The notes under the pieces are model-generated. The model ran no database searches. It was not told the origin of the DNA and saw nothing but the letters and a program-made list of their open reading frames with translations. Position numbers and translations under genes: made by a program. From contig NZ_CP073747.1 of NCBI RefSeq assembly GCF_024398015.1, positions 940,501 to 1,004,500 of the forward strand: a DNA stretch of 64,000 nucleotides. The letters run 5' to 3'. Shown piece by piece: positions 9,810-18,904 of this stretch. This stretch comes from Kordiimonas sp. SCSIO 12610 (GTDB lineage Bacteria; Pseudomonadota; Alphaproteobacteria; Sphingomonadales; Kordiimonadaceae). Position 1 is the first letter of the stretch. Every line of letters begins with the position of its first letter.

Positions 9810-9960
9810 TCTTTTTGTCCTGCTTGCTGGTGCTTGCTTACTGGTATCTGCTTCAAGCCTGCTTCATGTCTATTTCTGGGCCCTGTTCCTATAGCGCGGC
9901 CGCTGGTGTGTCTCATCGCATAAATGATTTCCCTTTGAAACAGATATTCAGATATCGGTG

Positions 9961-10176
9961 TTAAAACTTCTGTGATACCAGATGGTTAGGGCGCTGTGTT
10001 TTGTGGGGTTGTCGGGTTTCCGCCCTCTGGATTATACTGGCCCAATACACACGAGAGTGCTCGGTTTCAGGCATTCTGTCGTCAATATACCCTCTAAATA
10101 AGCCGTAGCATTTCATATAAAATAAAATGCCATTAATGCCCGTTCCATAGACAAAGGCTATAGCGCAGAAAAACAT
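9961..10176 (-). CDS. Small membrane protein, hypothetical
   Basis: A possible 71-residue protein starting MFFCAIAFVYGTG, with one hydrophobic N-terminal helix and a tail rich in Arg/His/Gln (VYWASIIQRAE). The start at 10176 is chosen because the longer frame would run into the promoter region of the symporter gene. The YGLFRGYI and HSRVYWASI patterns look protein-like rather than random, but no family is recognised. Confidence 0.45.
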   Translation of the reverse strand: MFFCAIAFVYGTGINGILFYMKCYGLFRGYIDDRMPETEHSRVYWASIIQRAETRQPHKTQRPNHLVSQKF

Positions 10177-10294
10177 TTTGGGGTTCCCTATCTTCGGGAC
10201 AAACTCTATAGTCACTGGTTCAATGGGGAAGGCAGGCGCGTTCATATTGCTGAATATGCGCTCTTATACGCCTGAAATAAGGGAGTTTTTTGGT

Positions 10295-11539
10295 ATGCTC
10301 AAACGTTGGTTTGAAATTGCATTATGGAAGCGGGTCCTCGGTGCCCTGGTTCTCGGGATCATTGTTGGAAGCCTGTGGGGCAAAGGCGCGGAAAGCATTT
10401 CGCTGATCGGGGAAATATTCCTGCGATTGATCCGTATGGTTATTGTTCCCTTGATCTTCCTGACGCTGATTTCAGGTGTTATCGCGATGGGTGACCCCAA
10501 AAAGCTTGGCTCTATTGGTATTCGAACCCTATCCATGTATATCGGGACAACGGCGGTGGCGATCACCATCGGTTTGATTGTCGCGACAATTATTTCACCG
10601 GGTGTGGGCGTTGATATTTCTGGCGCTACACCAAAGGAAACATCAGACGCCAAAAGCCTCGCGGATATTCTGCGCGGAATTATCCCGGAAAATCCAATTC
10701 AGGCGTTCGCGGATGCAAACGTGCTGGCGGTGATTTTCTTCTCGCTATTGTTTGGTATCGGGATTTTGCTTGCGGGTGAAAAGGGCAAGCCAATGGCGAA
10801 TGTATTCGATAGCGGCGCCGAAGTGATCATTAAGGTTACGGGCATTGTTATGGAATTTGCACCCTTTGGTGTTTTCGCCCTTATCGCGAAGGTTACGGGC
10901 ACACAGGGTGTGGCGGCACTGTTGGGCGTAGTTCCGTTTGCACTGTCGTTCGTGATTGCGGTTCTGCTGCAAATCTTCCTCGTGCACGGCGCGATCATTT
11001 CTTTCCTACTGAAATTACCTCCTGTTCGCTTCTTTAAGGGCATTTTGGACGCGCAGATGGTTGCCTTTTCAACCTCGTCCTCAAGTGCAACATTGCCGGT
11101 AACAATTTCGGTTGCGGAACATAATCTGGGCATCAAACCAACAATCGCTGGCAGCGTGCTACCGCTTGGCTCCACCATCAATATGGACGGCACGGCGATT
11201 TATGTGGGGATTGCCGCGATCTTTTCGGCGCAGGTGTTCGGTATTGACCTGTCGTTCGCGGATTATCTGTTGATCGCCTTCTCAACCACGCTCGTGTCCA
11301 TCGGAACCGCAGGTATCCCGTCTGCTTCCTTGTTCTTGCTCGCCGCTGTTCTGGAGCCAATTGGCATTACACCGGATAATACAGCGCTGATTGTTGGCTT
11401 CCTGTTCGCGTTTGACCGCCCGCTTGATATGCTGCGGACTGTTGTGAACATCACTGGTGATCTTTCTGTTTCCTCCGCCGTAGCTAAATGGGAGGGTGAA
11501 CTGGACGAAGAAACCTTCAAGGCACAGCCTGTGGAGTAG
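10295..11539 (+). CDS. Dicarboxylate/amino acid:cation symporter (DAACS family)
   Basis: A sodium- or proton-coupled carrier of the GltP/DctA superfamily, about 414 residues. Hallmarks: FLRLIRMVIVPLIFLTLISG, the serine-rich re-entrant loop FSTSSSSATLPVT, the NMDGTA ion/substrate motif (STINMDGTAIYVG), GIPSASLFLLA and DRPLDMLRT. These place it firmly in the family and in the inner membrane. The start at 10295 (MLKRWFEIALWKRV) has GGGAG upstream; an in-frame ATG at 10178 would add an unlikely non-homologous leader. A strong hairpin terminator follows the stop. Confidence 0.93.
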   Translation: MLKRWFEIALWKRVLGALVLGIIVGSLWGKGAESISLIGEIFLRLIRMVIVPLIFLTLISGVIAMGDPKKLGSIGIRTLSMYIGTTAVAITIGLIVATIISPGVGVDISGATPKETSDAKSLADILRGIIPENPIQAFADANVLAVIFFSLLFGIGILLAGEKGKPMANVFDSGAEVIIKVTGIVMEFAPFGVFALIAKVTGTQGVAALLGVVPFALSFVIAVLLQIFLVHGAIISFLLKLPPVRFFKGILDAQMVAFSTSSSSATLPVTISVAEHNLGIKPTIAGSVLPLGSTINMDGTAIYVGIAAIFSAQVFGIDLSFADYLLIAFSTTLVSIGTAGIPSASLFLLAAVLEPIGITPDNTALIVGFLFAFDRPLDMLRTVVNITGDLSVSSAVAKWEGELDEETFKAQPVE

Positions 11540-11567
11540 ACTTTTAAAACCATAGCGTTTATTCATG

Positions 11568-11594
11568 AAGGCAGGGATCAAACCCTGCCTTTTT
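11568..11594. terminator. Bidirectional rho-independent terminator
   Basis: The inverted repeat AAGGCAGGG / CCCTGCCTT with a six-base loop is followed by Ts on the plus strand and preceded by As. It lies exactly between the convergent symporter and KAP genes and probably serves both. Confidence 0.85.
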
Positions 11595-14390
11595 CTATCC
11601 GCTAAATTCTACCATCCACATCAGTTCCCTGAGTTTCGCATCGGTCGCGAGCGTGTCTTTTACTTCATCTTCAAAGGTTTTGGGGATAAGAACTCGTTGG
11701 TCCATAATAATGTTGCCATTTTTATCCTCAGCCTCCTTGTATTGTGGCGTGTAGGCCGAGGCGCTTGCCATGGCACTTTCTATGCGCCCCAAAATGACTT
11801 CAGTGCGGCGCTGCTCGCTATTTTCATGACTATCATGTGTATCCAGAAGCGCGAATTGGTAGACGGCACGATATTCAAGTTCGATCACCGACAGGATTGC
11901 ATCATTTTTCTTCTTGATTATATCGCTTAAAGCCTCGTCATTATCGGCGATAAATTGCCGGAAGCGAAACAGGTTGAAAAAGCGTTTATATTGCCGTGGA
12001 TTGCTCTTTAGTGCATGGCGAACATCGCTGAAAATTTCCTGTATGCTAGCGTCGCCTTCGTTAAAATTGGCAGCGGCGTCGAGGCGTTTTGTTTCTTGGT
12101 TATCTTCAGTTTCTATCAGCTCGATGGCGGCAGCGAAATTTGCATCTTGTTGCTTGCGGGCTCTAATTTTGTTTTCCACCCTTATCCATATACGTGGATC
12201 AGGTATGTTGAGAATTTTCATGATTTGTTCAATCAGGTAGTTACTTAAGGGGCCGAGCCTAATCAGGGTAAAGGTGAGAGGTATCCAGTCTTTGAGGATA
12301 CTTGACTTGGCGGTTAGGCGATTATAAACTTGATAATGTTTACGTTCTTTTAAAAGTTGCCTTGCTTCACTCATAGATGAACCTGTTGTTAGCACCTCAA
12401 TGTAAGTATTGGTACTTTCCTCTGTTGGGTTTGGCACCTGCACAGAAAATTGTACAATTTTTTCGAGAAATCGATGGCCGTAAGGAGTTTGCTCTGTAAG
12501 TAGCGGATTATCATCCAGTTTCGCCGCCATTTTCTCATAAGCAACTTCAAGGGCTGTGGCGACCATTTCCTTATGCATCCCCAGGACAAACAAGCAATTG
12601 GTATTGTATTTGCCAAAAAAGACATTCAGGGCCTCAACTACCTCGTGCACGGTTTGTGGGGCGCAGCGATCCAAATCATCAATAAAAATGGCGAGCGATA
12701 GATTTTCCCGTTGTAGGGCTGCCATTATGCGTTCAAAGTCGGCTTCAATCTCGTCATCTGGCCCTGCGAGTTCGTCATAATTTGGGCTCGTGATAAAATT
12801 CTTCACGTCGACCGAACGGCCCTTATCTAAAAGTTTCGCGAGCAGGGGAACAGCGGGAAGTATAAGCGCTGTGATGGTTTCAGATAAATTGGTGATATTG
12901 AGCTCCGTGCCTTTCGTGGCATCAAGTACTAACCAAACGCTTGTGCATAGCATGATAAAAAGTGTAATATTATGTTTTATTGCTCCCATAAACAGGGCGT
13001 TCAGTAGGGCTAATTTATTAAAGCGCGATAATTGAAGGTTCAGGAAAAATCTAAGGCCGTGGGCTTCGATTAACTGATCGATGATGCGTTTCATGATGGC
13101 GGCTTTCAATCGGGTGCCGTGCCCATGTCGCCAGGCGTTAACAAACACGCTGGAAAAGGTGCGCGTACTGTTTTTTTTGATCCTGCGACGATTTTCTAAC
13201 AAGGCCGCATGGTGTAAAATCGATAGAGTTGTTGTTGTACCCAGAATACCATACAGTCCCCATAAGATGTTAAATTGAAACTGGTATTGAAAGCCGAGGT
13301 CTAACCCAAATGCTTCGGCGCTATAAACTCCTCTGGTTATGAGAAAGGATGTAACAGCAAATAACCCGACCCAAATCCATTCAGTCGTCAGATAAAATAA
13401 AAGGATACTGCGCCATACTTGCAGCCAAAAACCGAAGGATTTGCTATCTTCCTTACTATCATATTGAGGGTCTATGGCTTCGCGTAACATCAGCATCAAT
13501 GATGATTTCCCGCTGCCCCACGGGCCGTCTACTGCGACCGTAAGCGGTAAGCTCGTGCTTTTGTTTTTAAGGAACGCCCCAAGCGAGTTCGCAAGTTGCT
13601 GAAATCCCAAATGATCTTCTATCGAAGGCTGATCGCTTTCAAGGTTTGTGCGGGTTTTATTGTGGGTTTGATCATCAATATTAATAGTATTGAAATTTGG
13701 CCACTCACGTTCCTGAATATAGGTAATGAGCTTTTCTACGGAGTCTTGATTGGTATAAGGTTGGGTGTGGATATGAAGCTCGATGTCATATGCAAACTTA
13801 AACTCGAGAAGTGAATATATGAAACTCTCGAATGATTGTTTTGCATCGTGTCCGTACTCACGATTTGAGCGCGGGTCGGGCCAATATGTATAGTCATCAA
13901 TGCATGTAGGTATGCTCGGGTCATTGCCACTTTGCATGATCGAAATTGTGCCAAGAATTCTATCTATAGGCGGGCTGTGAATAGATGCCTCTGATAGAAT
14001 GAATGTATCTTCTATCAATAAGGCGTCATCACCGCTCAGCGGGGTTTTAAGACTCTCATGTGTAATGTCGTATTTGGTGATGCCTAAGTTATTGATGATA
14101 TGATTGTCTGATTCAATCGCATCTATAGTTTGCAGGTCAATAAGAGCAACGGAGCAATAGTTATTCGCCCTAGCATTTGTACGGTCAGTAATAATAATAT
14201 TGAGGTTGGGTAGGGTATCAGTTTGGCTCTGAAGGCTTTCGTGTTGAGACTCTTTTTTCTGTGGTGTTACTGTCTTTGTGCTTGCTTCAGTTTCTGATCT
14301 GCGTGCACGCTTGGTAGCAGTTTGTGAAGCTTTTTTCTTAGTCTGTACTGTTTTCTTTGTCGCTGTTTTAGATTTTCTCTCTACTGCCAT
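11595..14390 (-). CDS. KAP-family P-loop NTPase, membrane-associated
   Basis: A 931-residue protein of the KAP (Kidins220/ARMS and PifA) P-loop class. The N-terminus is Lys/Thr/Arg rich and soluble (about 1-280). A Walker A motif GPWGSGKSS lies near residue 288. Two pairs of transmembrane segments (roughly 335-415 and 470-540) are inserted in the ATPase domain, as in many KAP proteins. The Walker B-type FIDDLDRCAP lies near residue 568. A long helical C-terminus follows. Some KAP proteins take part in phage exclusion (PifA of plasmid F); a defence role here is inference. The gene is AT-richer than its neighbours. GGGAG precedes the ATG at 14390; an in-frame ATG at 14411 is an alternative. Confidence 0.9.
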   Translation of the reverse strand: MAVERKSKTATKKTVQTKKKASQTATKRARRSETEASTKTVTPQKKESQHESLQSQTDTLPNLNIIITDRTNARANNYCSVALIDLQTIDAIESDNHIINNLGITKYDITHESLKTPLSGDDALLIEDTFILSEASIHSPPIDRILGTISIMQSGNDPSIPTCIDDYTYWPDPRSNREYGHDAKQSFESFIYSLLEFKFAYDIELHIHTQPYTNQDSVEKLITYIQEREWPNFNTINIDDQTHNKTRTNLESDQPSIEDHLGFQQLANSLGAFLKNKSTSLPLTVAVDGPWGSGKSSLMLMLREAIDPQYDSKEDSKSFGFWLQVWRSILLFYLTTEWIWVGLFAVTSFLITRGVYSAEAFGLDLGFQYQFQFNILWGLYGILGTTTTLSILHHAALLENRRRIKKNSTRTFSSVFVNAWRHGHGTRLKAAIMKRIIDQLIEAHGLRFFLNLQLSRFNKLALLNALFMGAIKHNITLFIMLCTSVWLVLDATKGTELNITNLSETITALILPAVPLLAKLLDKGRSVDVKNFITSPNYDELAGPDDEIEADFERIMAALQRENLSLAIFIDDLDRCAPQTVHEVVEALNVFFGKYNTNCLFVLGMHKEMVATALEVAYEKMAAKLDDNPLLTEQTPYGHRFLEKIVQFSVQVPNPTEESTNTYIEVLTTGSSMSEARQLLKERKHYQVYNRLTAKSSILKDWIPLTFTLIRLGPLSNYLIEQIMKILNIPDPRIWIRVENKIRARKQQDANFAAAIELIETEDNQETKRLDAAANFNEGDASIQEIFSDVRHALKSNPRQYKRFFNLFRFRQFIADNDEALSDIIKKKNDAILSVIELEYRAVYQFALLDTHDSHENSEQRRTEVILGRIESAMASASAYTPQYKEAEDKNGNIIMDQRVLIPKTFEDEVKDTLATDAKLRELMWMVEFSG

Positions 14391-14493
14391 CACCGCTCTC
14401 CCGTATTGCATAGCATTCCCTCATCACGACTATACTAAATATGAAGGAAAGAATCTGTGATGCGGATCATGGAGATAGAGTAGGTAGAAGCAG

Positions 14494-15138
14494 TTAAAGA
14501 CTTTTCATTGCCTTCCTTTTCCTGCGTGCGTTCAACGAGCCAAGGAACGGAACGGCGATATGGTCGTAGATGAGTGCGCCAATATAGCGAAAGGGGGGCA
14601 GGGCCATCGTGTGCGCGAGCCAGCGATAGCGGGGAACCGTGCCCCAGATCATAATAAACGCATCAATCCCGCTGATTAGCCTGCCGTTCGCATCAAGGCC
14701 GTAAAGCCGACGCTCAATATCCGCGCGGCTGAGGCCGTATTCCCGCAGAATATCGGGGTTATCCGCAATGGGCTGAAATCGGATGGCGGTGGGCGTGAAC
14801 GTGTTTCCGCCATCGCCTATGTCGCCGCCATTGTTTGCCTTCGCTGTACCGCTTGTGCTGCTTATATCCCTTATATCTGCCGCCTGGCTCAGACGCTCAT
14901 AATGGCAAATTTCCGCGTTGCAGATCGGGCATTCGCTGTTGAAAAACACCGTGGGCGTGGATGTTTCTATGGGAGCTTCTATGAGGGTTTCTATGGCGGC
15001 TTTTGTGGGCGTTGATAGTGTCACAGCGGGGCCGTCCTCAGCTTGGTTTGGGGTGTTGGGCGCACATACGCGGTTTTGGTCAGGGTCGGAATTCATATGT
15101 TTCTTTAAGGGCCGGTTATTTGCATGCATGAAAGGCAT
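14494..15138 (-). CDS. DCC-family thiol-disulphide oxidoreductase-like protein (DUF393)
   Basis: A 214-residue protein whose core begins VFFNSECPICNAEICHY near residue 67, the family's DxxCPxC region (here the usual Asp-Gly is Asn-Ser). Further family features are RFQPI, LRYG-like LREYGLS and the C-terminal GLDANGRLISGIDAFI and RYRWLA strand. The first 60 residues are a Thr/Pro/Asn-rich leader not usual for the family, so an internal start is possible. Redox role is family knowledge only. Confidence 0.8.
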   Translation of the reverse strand: MPFMHANNRPLKKHMNSDPDQNRVCAPNTPNQAEDGPAVTLSTPTKAAIETLIEAPIETSTPTVFFNSECPICNAEICHYERLSQAADIRDISSTSGTAKANNGGDIGDGGNTFTPTAIRFQPIADNPDILREYGLSRADIERRLYGLDANGRLISGIDAFIMIWGTVPRYRWLAHTMALPPFRYIGALIYDHIAVPFLGSLNARRKRKAMKSL

Positions 15139-15333
15139 ACATTCCCTACGTAAGGAACGGCGATACTGATCACTATTGTTGTTGTTGTTGGAATTATAAT
15201 CGACATTATCAACAGAACGCGCTCAGCGGTGAATGGGTGCAAGCGTACTGCGTGCCAGTAGAATTAAAGCCAGAGTTGAAAAACGGCTGTTTTGCGCTAT
15301 ATTAGAAGTATCAGTAAAACATTGGGGGCATGT

Positions 15334-15870
15334 TTGAAGACAATCGCAAAATATATCGGTTCGTATTTTCTAGGGCTTTTGATGGCCTATTGTGTGCTAT
15401 ATGTCATATATAATCTGTGTGGTGCGCGGTTTATCGCAGACCCTTCGAGTGTTTATGATGACCCAAAGGAATCGTGTAAGGTGCTTTGTGGAGCCTATGG
15501 TTCGTATGAAGGTACAATATTGAAACGCGACCAAGATTATTTTCTAAAGACTGAATTTGGCGAAATTACTTTCGAAGACCCAATCGATTTATCGGCCTGT
15601 GTTGGCAAGGTTGTATCGTTCGGCGGGTTAATCCGTCGCTCTTTATTCTCTAGTGAAATCTACGTCGAAAAACTTGTCAGTTTGAATGGTTCTGAAATCG
15701 GGGAGGGGATTGAAAAAAAATGCTTTTATCTGACTAATAATATTTGGTGGACACATGAGCGAACATGGAGCGCAAACCCGGTGCAGGTTAGGGGCTATTG
15801 GCCCTATAAAATGTATGAACCTGTTTATAAGCCGGGCAAAGAGGGGGTGAAGCATGAAGCTCCCGAATAA
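15334..15870 (+). CDS. Membrane-anchored protein with RRSLF motif, paralogue 1
   Basis: About 178 residues: one transmembrane or signal segment (YFLGLLMAYCVLYVIYNL) and a Cys-containing extracytoplasmic domain with YEGTILKRDQDYFL, DLSACVGKVVSFGGLIRRSLF and IYVEKL. It is a paralogue of the next gene, which shares the D[LI]DLS.C.G..V.F.G..RRSLF core. The TTG at 15334 is preferred because GGGGG lies just upstream; the frame is open back to 15292. Function unknown. The stop overlaps the start of the next gene by 17 bases, implying translational coupling. Confidence 0.65.
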   Translation: MKTIAKYIGSYFLGLLMAYCVLYVIYNLCGARFIADPSSVYDDPKESCKVLCGAYGSYEGTILKRDQDYFLKTEFGEITFEDPIDLSACVGKVVSFGGLIRRSLFSSEIYVEKLVSLNGSEIGEGIEKKCFYLTNNIWWTHERTWSANPVQVRGYWPYKMYEPVYKPGKEGVKHEAPE

Positions 15871-16489
15871 AAAATATATTATTGCTTTTTTCCTCGGTAT
15901 TTTGACGCTTGGGTTGCCAGTTGCTTGGATTGAAATTGATCACCTCTGCTATGCGCGGTTTCAGAATAATATTGTGACCGGGCCTGCTGCCTTTCAGGAA
16001 AATACAACGCCCAATACTGAAATGCTGGTCTTATGGCCTGAAAGCTGCGGGTTCAGGTACGGTTATTATGGCACGGTTAGCAAGCAAGCGGGGGACACGA
16101 TTATTACCAGTCAGTTTTCTCACTATGACCCTTATGCCGCGATGAAGTCGGTTGCGCCGGATGATCCGTCTATCATTTATCAAAAACTGGTTTTCGATGA
16201 TGATATTGACCTTTCCACATGCGAGGGTGGCCTTGTGTATTTTCAGGGCTTTGTCAGAAGATCATTGTTTGACGGGAAACTATACCTGTCTGAGCTTGAG
16301 AAAATAGAATTTACAGAGCTTGAAATCGACCCGGATATTTGCATACCACACGATACCGATTATGGATGGCGTGCAAAAGAGATTACGCCGTGTTTGAATG
16401 ACAATATAGAGTTGGTGACAAAGCCAGACCCACCAAAGCCACAAGAAAAAGTTGTTGTAGAACCCTATTGTCCGAGCCTATTGCGTTAA
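15854..16489 (+). CDS. Membrane-anchored protein with RRSLF motif, paralogue 2
   Basis: A 211-residue exported or anchored protein (hydrophobic segment IIAFFLGILTLGLPVAWI) whose domain matches the upstream gene: YYGTVSKQAGDTI, DIDLSTCEGGLVYFQGFVRRSLF and LYLSELEKIEF. The conserved Cys residues suggest a disulphide-stabilised small beta domain. The C-terminus is Pro/Lys rich. Coupled to its paralogue by a 17-base overlap. No family recognised. Confidence 0.7.
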   Translation: MKLPNKKYIIAFFLGILTLGLPVAWIEIDHLCYARFQNNIVTGPAAFQENTTPNTEMLVLWPESCGFRYGYYGTVSKQAGDTIITSQFSHYDPYAAMKSVAPDDPSIIYQKLVFDDDIDLSTCEGGLVYFQGFVRRSLFDGKLYLSELEKIEFTELEIDPDICIPHDTDYGWRAKEITPCLNDNIELVTKPDPPKPQEKVVVEPYCPSLLR

Positions 16490-16608
16490 GAGTAATTGTA
16501 CGAGTTTCAGACTTGTTATATCCAAAAATCTCCTAGACTCTTGCCCCAATGATCGCGCATGCTTGGATTTCACGAATGATCGTGGGGGAATAAGGATGGG
16601 GAATTTTC

Positions 16609-17064
16609 ATGAAACTAGAGCTTGGTAAGGCTGATCTTATCTTAATCATTGGCGCGATTTTAACTACGGTTGGCGCGTTTTCACCGATGCTGAATATTGC
16701 GGGGCTTCAGAATGTATCTTACGCTGATGCGGCGGACCCTGAGGTGTATTTATTAATCCTGCTTGCGATCGCGGCGGCGGTGCTGGCGGCCGTGAATATG
16801 CGGAAATTTGCACTGTTTCCGGCAATTGGCGCATGGATTGTTATGCTGTGGCCGATCCTGAAAAACATGGGTGGTGGCAGCGATGATGATGGGGGTTTGC
16901 TTGGTAAAATCACCGATGCGGTTTCTGATCCCTTGCAGAAAGTAACCGAGCAGCTTTTCAGCAATGTGTTCGATTTTGAATGGGGCGGCTATGCCTTCCT
17001 GATTGGGATGGTGCTTGTGCTCGTGGGCGGCATCATGACGTTCCTAAGCGCCAGAAAAGCATAG
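16609..17064 (+). CDS. Small polytopic membrane protein
   Basis: A 151-residue protein with four hydrophobic segments (about 9-30, 46-62, 66-83, 126-146) and a Gly/Asp-rich loop (GGGSDDDGG) followed by an amphipathic stretch between helices three and four. Function unknown. Start at 16609 is one of two closely spaced candidates behind a GGGGG stretch. A hairpin terminator follows at 17136. Confidence 0.7.
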   Translation: MKLELGKADLILIIGAILTTVGAFSPMLNIAGLQNVSYADAADPEVYLLILLAIAAAVLAAVNMRKFALFPAIGAWIVMLWPILKNMGGGSDDDGGLLGKITDAVSDPLQKVTEQLFSNVFDFEWGGYAFLIGMVLVLVGGIMTFLSARKA

Positions 17065-17135
17065 AGCAAAACGCAAATCTGAGGGCTTTGGTATAGCTGA
17101 AACGCTATAGCGAGCATCGAAACTCCTTAATACTC

Positions 17136-17172
17136 AAAGGCGCTGGTGAATGGGTTCACATGCGCCTTTTTG
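17136..17172 (+). terminator. Rho-independent terminator
   Basis: AAAGGCGC pairs with GCGCCTTTT across an 18-base loop and runs into a T-rich stretch; placed after the 16609-17064 gene. The rest of the interval to 17484 is T-rich with no recognisable gene. Confidence 0.7.
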
Positions 17173-17484
17173 GTTTTAGTTTTTTGGTTATCTTGCCTCT
17201 TGGCTGCCCTGTCTCTTTGCTATCCGGCCTTTTGGCTATCTTGTCTTTTGGCAATAGTGGCCGCCCATTCGCATTATCTGTGCCTTCCTTAAATGCGTTC
17301 CTCGCATCCTCCTGGTACCCATCCTGAATTCATCTAATTACAATATGAATATAATTTTAACGACCTGTTTTGAATGTCTTAAGTCGGATGGGTTTATAAC
17401 CTTCTTAACTCGAGAAGATGAGGGCGTTTCGCGCAGTATAATTTAGTGCGAAGCGCTAAAACCATATAGAGATCGGACTGAAAG

Positions 17485-18153
17485 ATGCGAAAGTTTTTTA
17501 TGAGTTTAGCAGGGGCAGGGCTAGGGTGTCTTGTTCTGCTGGCGTGGGCTTCCACCTCCGCTTCAGCCTCTGCGACCTTTACAGTAGACGCCTTTGATGT
17601 GAACCAGCGCCTGAGTAATCTGGACAGTGGTTTTGTTACAAGCGTTCTGGATACAACACCAACCTTTAGTGAAGAGTATGCTGTCTTGGATTTCACGGAT
17701 GGAACCCGTGGTACTGGTGGTTTCTTTGGTGTGAACAACCCGTTCCCGGGCGGCCTTAGAACTACCTTTATTCTGGAAGCAAACGGCCAGTTCCGTGTGG
17801 ACGAAGACGGTGAATATACATTCCGTGTACGCCACGATGATGGTACGCGCCTTGCGATCAATGGCTATAATGTTATTGATTTCCCGCGCCTGACTGCGCC
17901 TAGAACATCATTTGGAACTGTGTTCCTGAATGCTGGTTTGAATGACCTGTCTGGTCTTTTCTTTGAAAATGGCGGTGCGGCTGTGTTTGAAGTGTCGATC
18001 GCATCTGGTGCTGGTGTGCGCAACAATAGCGCCTTCTCGCTTGTGACAGCAGCCATTCCAGAGCCAGCGACATGGTTGATGATGATCCTTGGTTTCGCGA
18101 TTGTTGGCCTGGTGCACAAGCGCCGTAACCGCATGGCTTATCACCTCTCATAA
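17485..18153 (+). CDS. PEP-CTERM sorted exoprotein with PA14-like domain
   Basis: A 222-residue secreted protein: signal peptide (MRKFFMSLAGAGLGCLVLLAWA), a central domain with EDGEYTFRVRHDDGTRL resembling the PA14/carbohydrate-binding fold, and a C-terminal sorting signal IPEPATWLMM, a hydrophobic helix and a basic KRRNR tail. This tripartite signal is recognised by exosortases, which cleave and attach or export the protein. No exosortase gene is in the window. It stands alone, followed by a strong terminator. Three other proteins here carry the same signal. Confidence 0.88.
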   Translation: MRKFFMSLAGAGLGCLVLLAWASTSASASATFTVDAFDVNQRLSNLDSGFVTSVLDTTPTFSEEYAVLDFTDGTRGTGGFFGVNNPFPGGLRTTFILEANGQFRVDEDGEYTFRVRHDDGTRLAINGYNVIDFPRLTAPRTSFGTVFLNAGLNDLSGLFFENGGAAVFEVSIASGAGVRNNSAFSLVTAAIPEPATWLMMILGFAIVGLVHKRRNRMAYHLS

Positions 18154-18195
18154 GGTGGTAGAACTCTTCAAAATTCCCTCCCCCTAAACTGATAG

Positions 18196-18222
18196 GCCAG
18201 AGCAAATTGCTCTGGCTTTTTT
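18196..18222 (+). terminator. Rho-independent terminator
   Basis: The perfect palindrome GCCAGAGCAA/TTGCTCTGGC followed by six Ts, just downstream of the PEP-CTERM gene. Confidence 0.88.
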
Positions 18223-18263
18223 CTTGGCGTTCTTTTGGGCTTTTTTCCTATGGGTCGGTTTGT

Positions 18264-18728
18264 TTATAGCCCAAGGTCCGAAAGACCGGGATGATCATCC
18301 GGTCGGCGGCCCTGCGGCCAGTGGAATTTCCGCTCGTCTTCGCTGATTGGAAGGTCATTAATGCTGGCATAGCGCTCTTTCATCAGGCCGTCGTCATCAA
18401 ACACCCAGTTTTCGTTCCCATATGATCGGAACCAGTTTCCTGCATCATCATGCCATTCATAGGCATAGCGAACTGCGATGCGGTTACCCCTGAACGCAAA
18501 CAGTTCCTTGATCAGGCGGTATTCCTTTTCCTTTTCCCATTTGCCGGTCAGGAAATCCTGTGCTTCCTCACGGTTGCTAACAAAGTGGGAACGATTACGC
18601 CATTTGGTGTCTTCGCTGTAGGCAAGGGCGACCTTGGCGGGATCGCGGCCATTCCAGCCATCCTCGGCAAGGCGAACCTTCTCGCGCGCGGTTTCTTCGG
18701 TAAAGGGAGGGAGTGGGGGTCTGGCCAT
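18264..18728 (-). CDS. DUF1348 family protein (NTF2-like fold)
   Basis: A 154-residue cytoplasmic protein matching the DUF1348 family throughout: [64 protein letters not shown] and [14 protein letters not shown]. These adopt an NTF2/SnoaL-like cone fold; the biochemical role is not established. The start follows CAGGAG. It is divergent from the TetR regulator at 18905, and operator-like inverted sites lie between, so it is the likely target of that regulator. Confidence 0.92.
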   Translation of the reverse strand: MARPPLPPFTEETAREKVRLAEDGWNGRDPAKVALAYSEDTKWRNRSHFVSNREEAQDFLTGKWEKEKEYRLIKELFAFRGNRIAVRYAYEWHDDAGNWFRSYGNENWVFDDDGLMKERYASINDLPISEDERKFHWPQGRRPDDHPGLSDLGL

Positions 18729-18780
18729 AGGGGGCTCCTGTCATCTGTTTCGCGTTCAAATATAGTGATATATCAATATG

Positions 18781-18889
18781 TACCGATCAGTACAGTTTAA
18801 ATGATAAATATCACGATATTTTCAACATTATTCTGGTAAAATGATTGTATTTTAATGTATTAAGGACTGAACTTATGAACTGATCGGTA
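18781..18889. promoter_or_regulatory. Inverted operator pair in TetR/DUF1348 intergenic region
   Basis: The 11-mer ACTGATCGGTA occurs at 18879-18889 and as its reverse complement TACCGATCAGT at 18781-18791. The two copies face each other across the divergent promoter region, which fits autoregulation by the TetR protein and control of the DUF1348 gene. Regulator assignment is inferred from position. Confidence 0.6.
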
Positions 18890-18904
18890 TGTTTTGGATA
18901 GAGT

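Noticed and set aside
9990-10294. Longer N-terminus for the symporter from 10178
   Set aside because: The extra residues are unlike the family, overlap a possible reverse-strand gene and have no ribosome site; the start at 10295 fits both family length and GGGAG.
15175-15192. GTT trinucleotide run
   Set aside because: Only about five units, in a non-coding spot; no reason to think it is functional.
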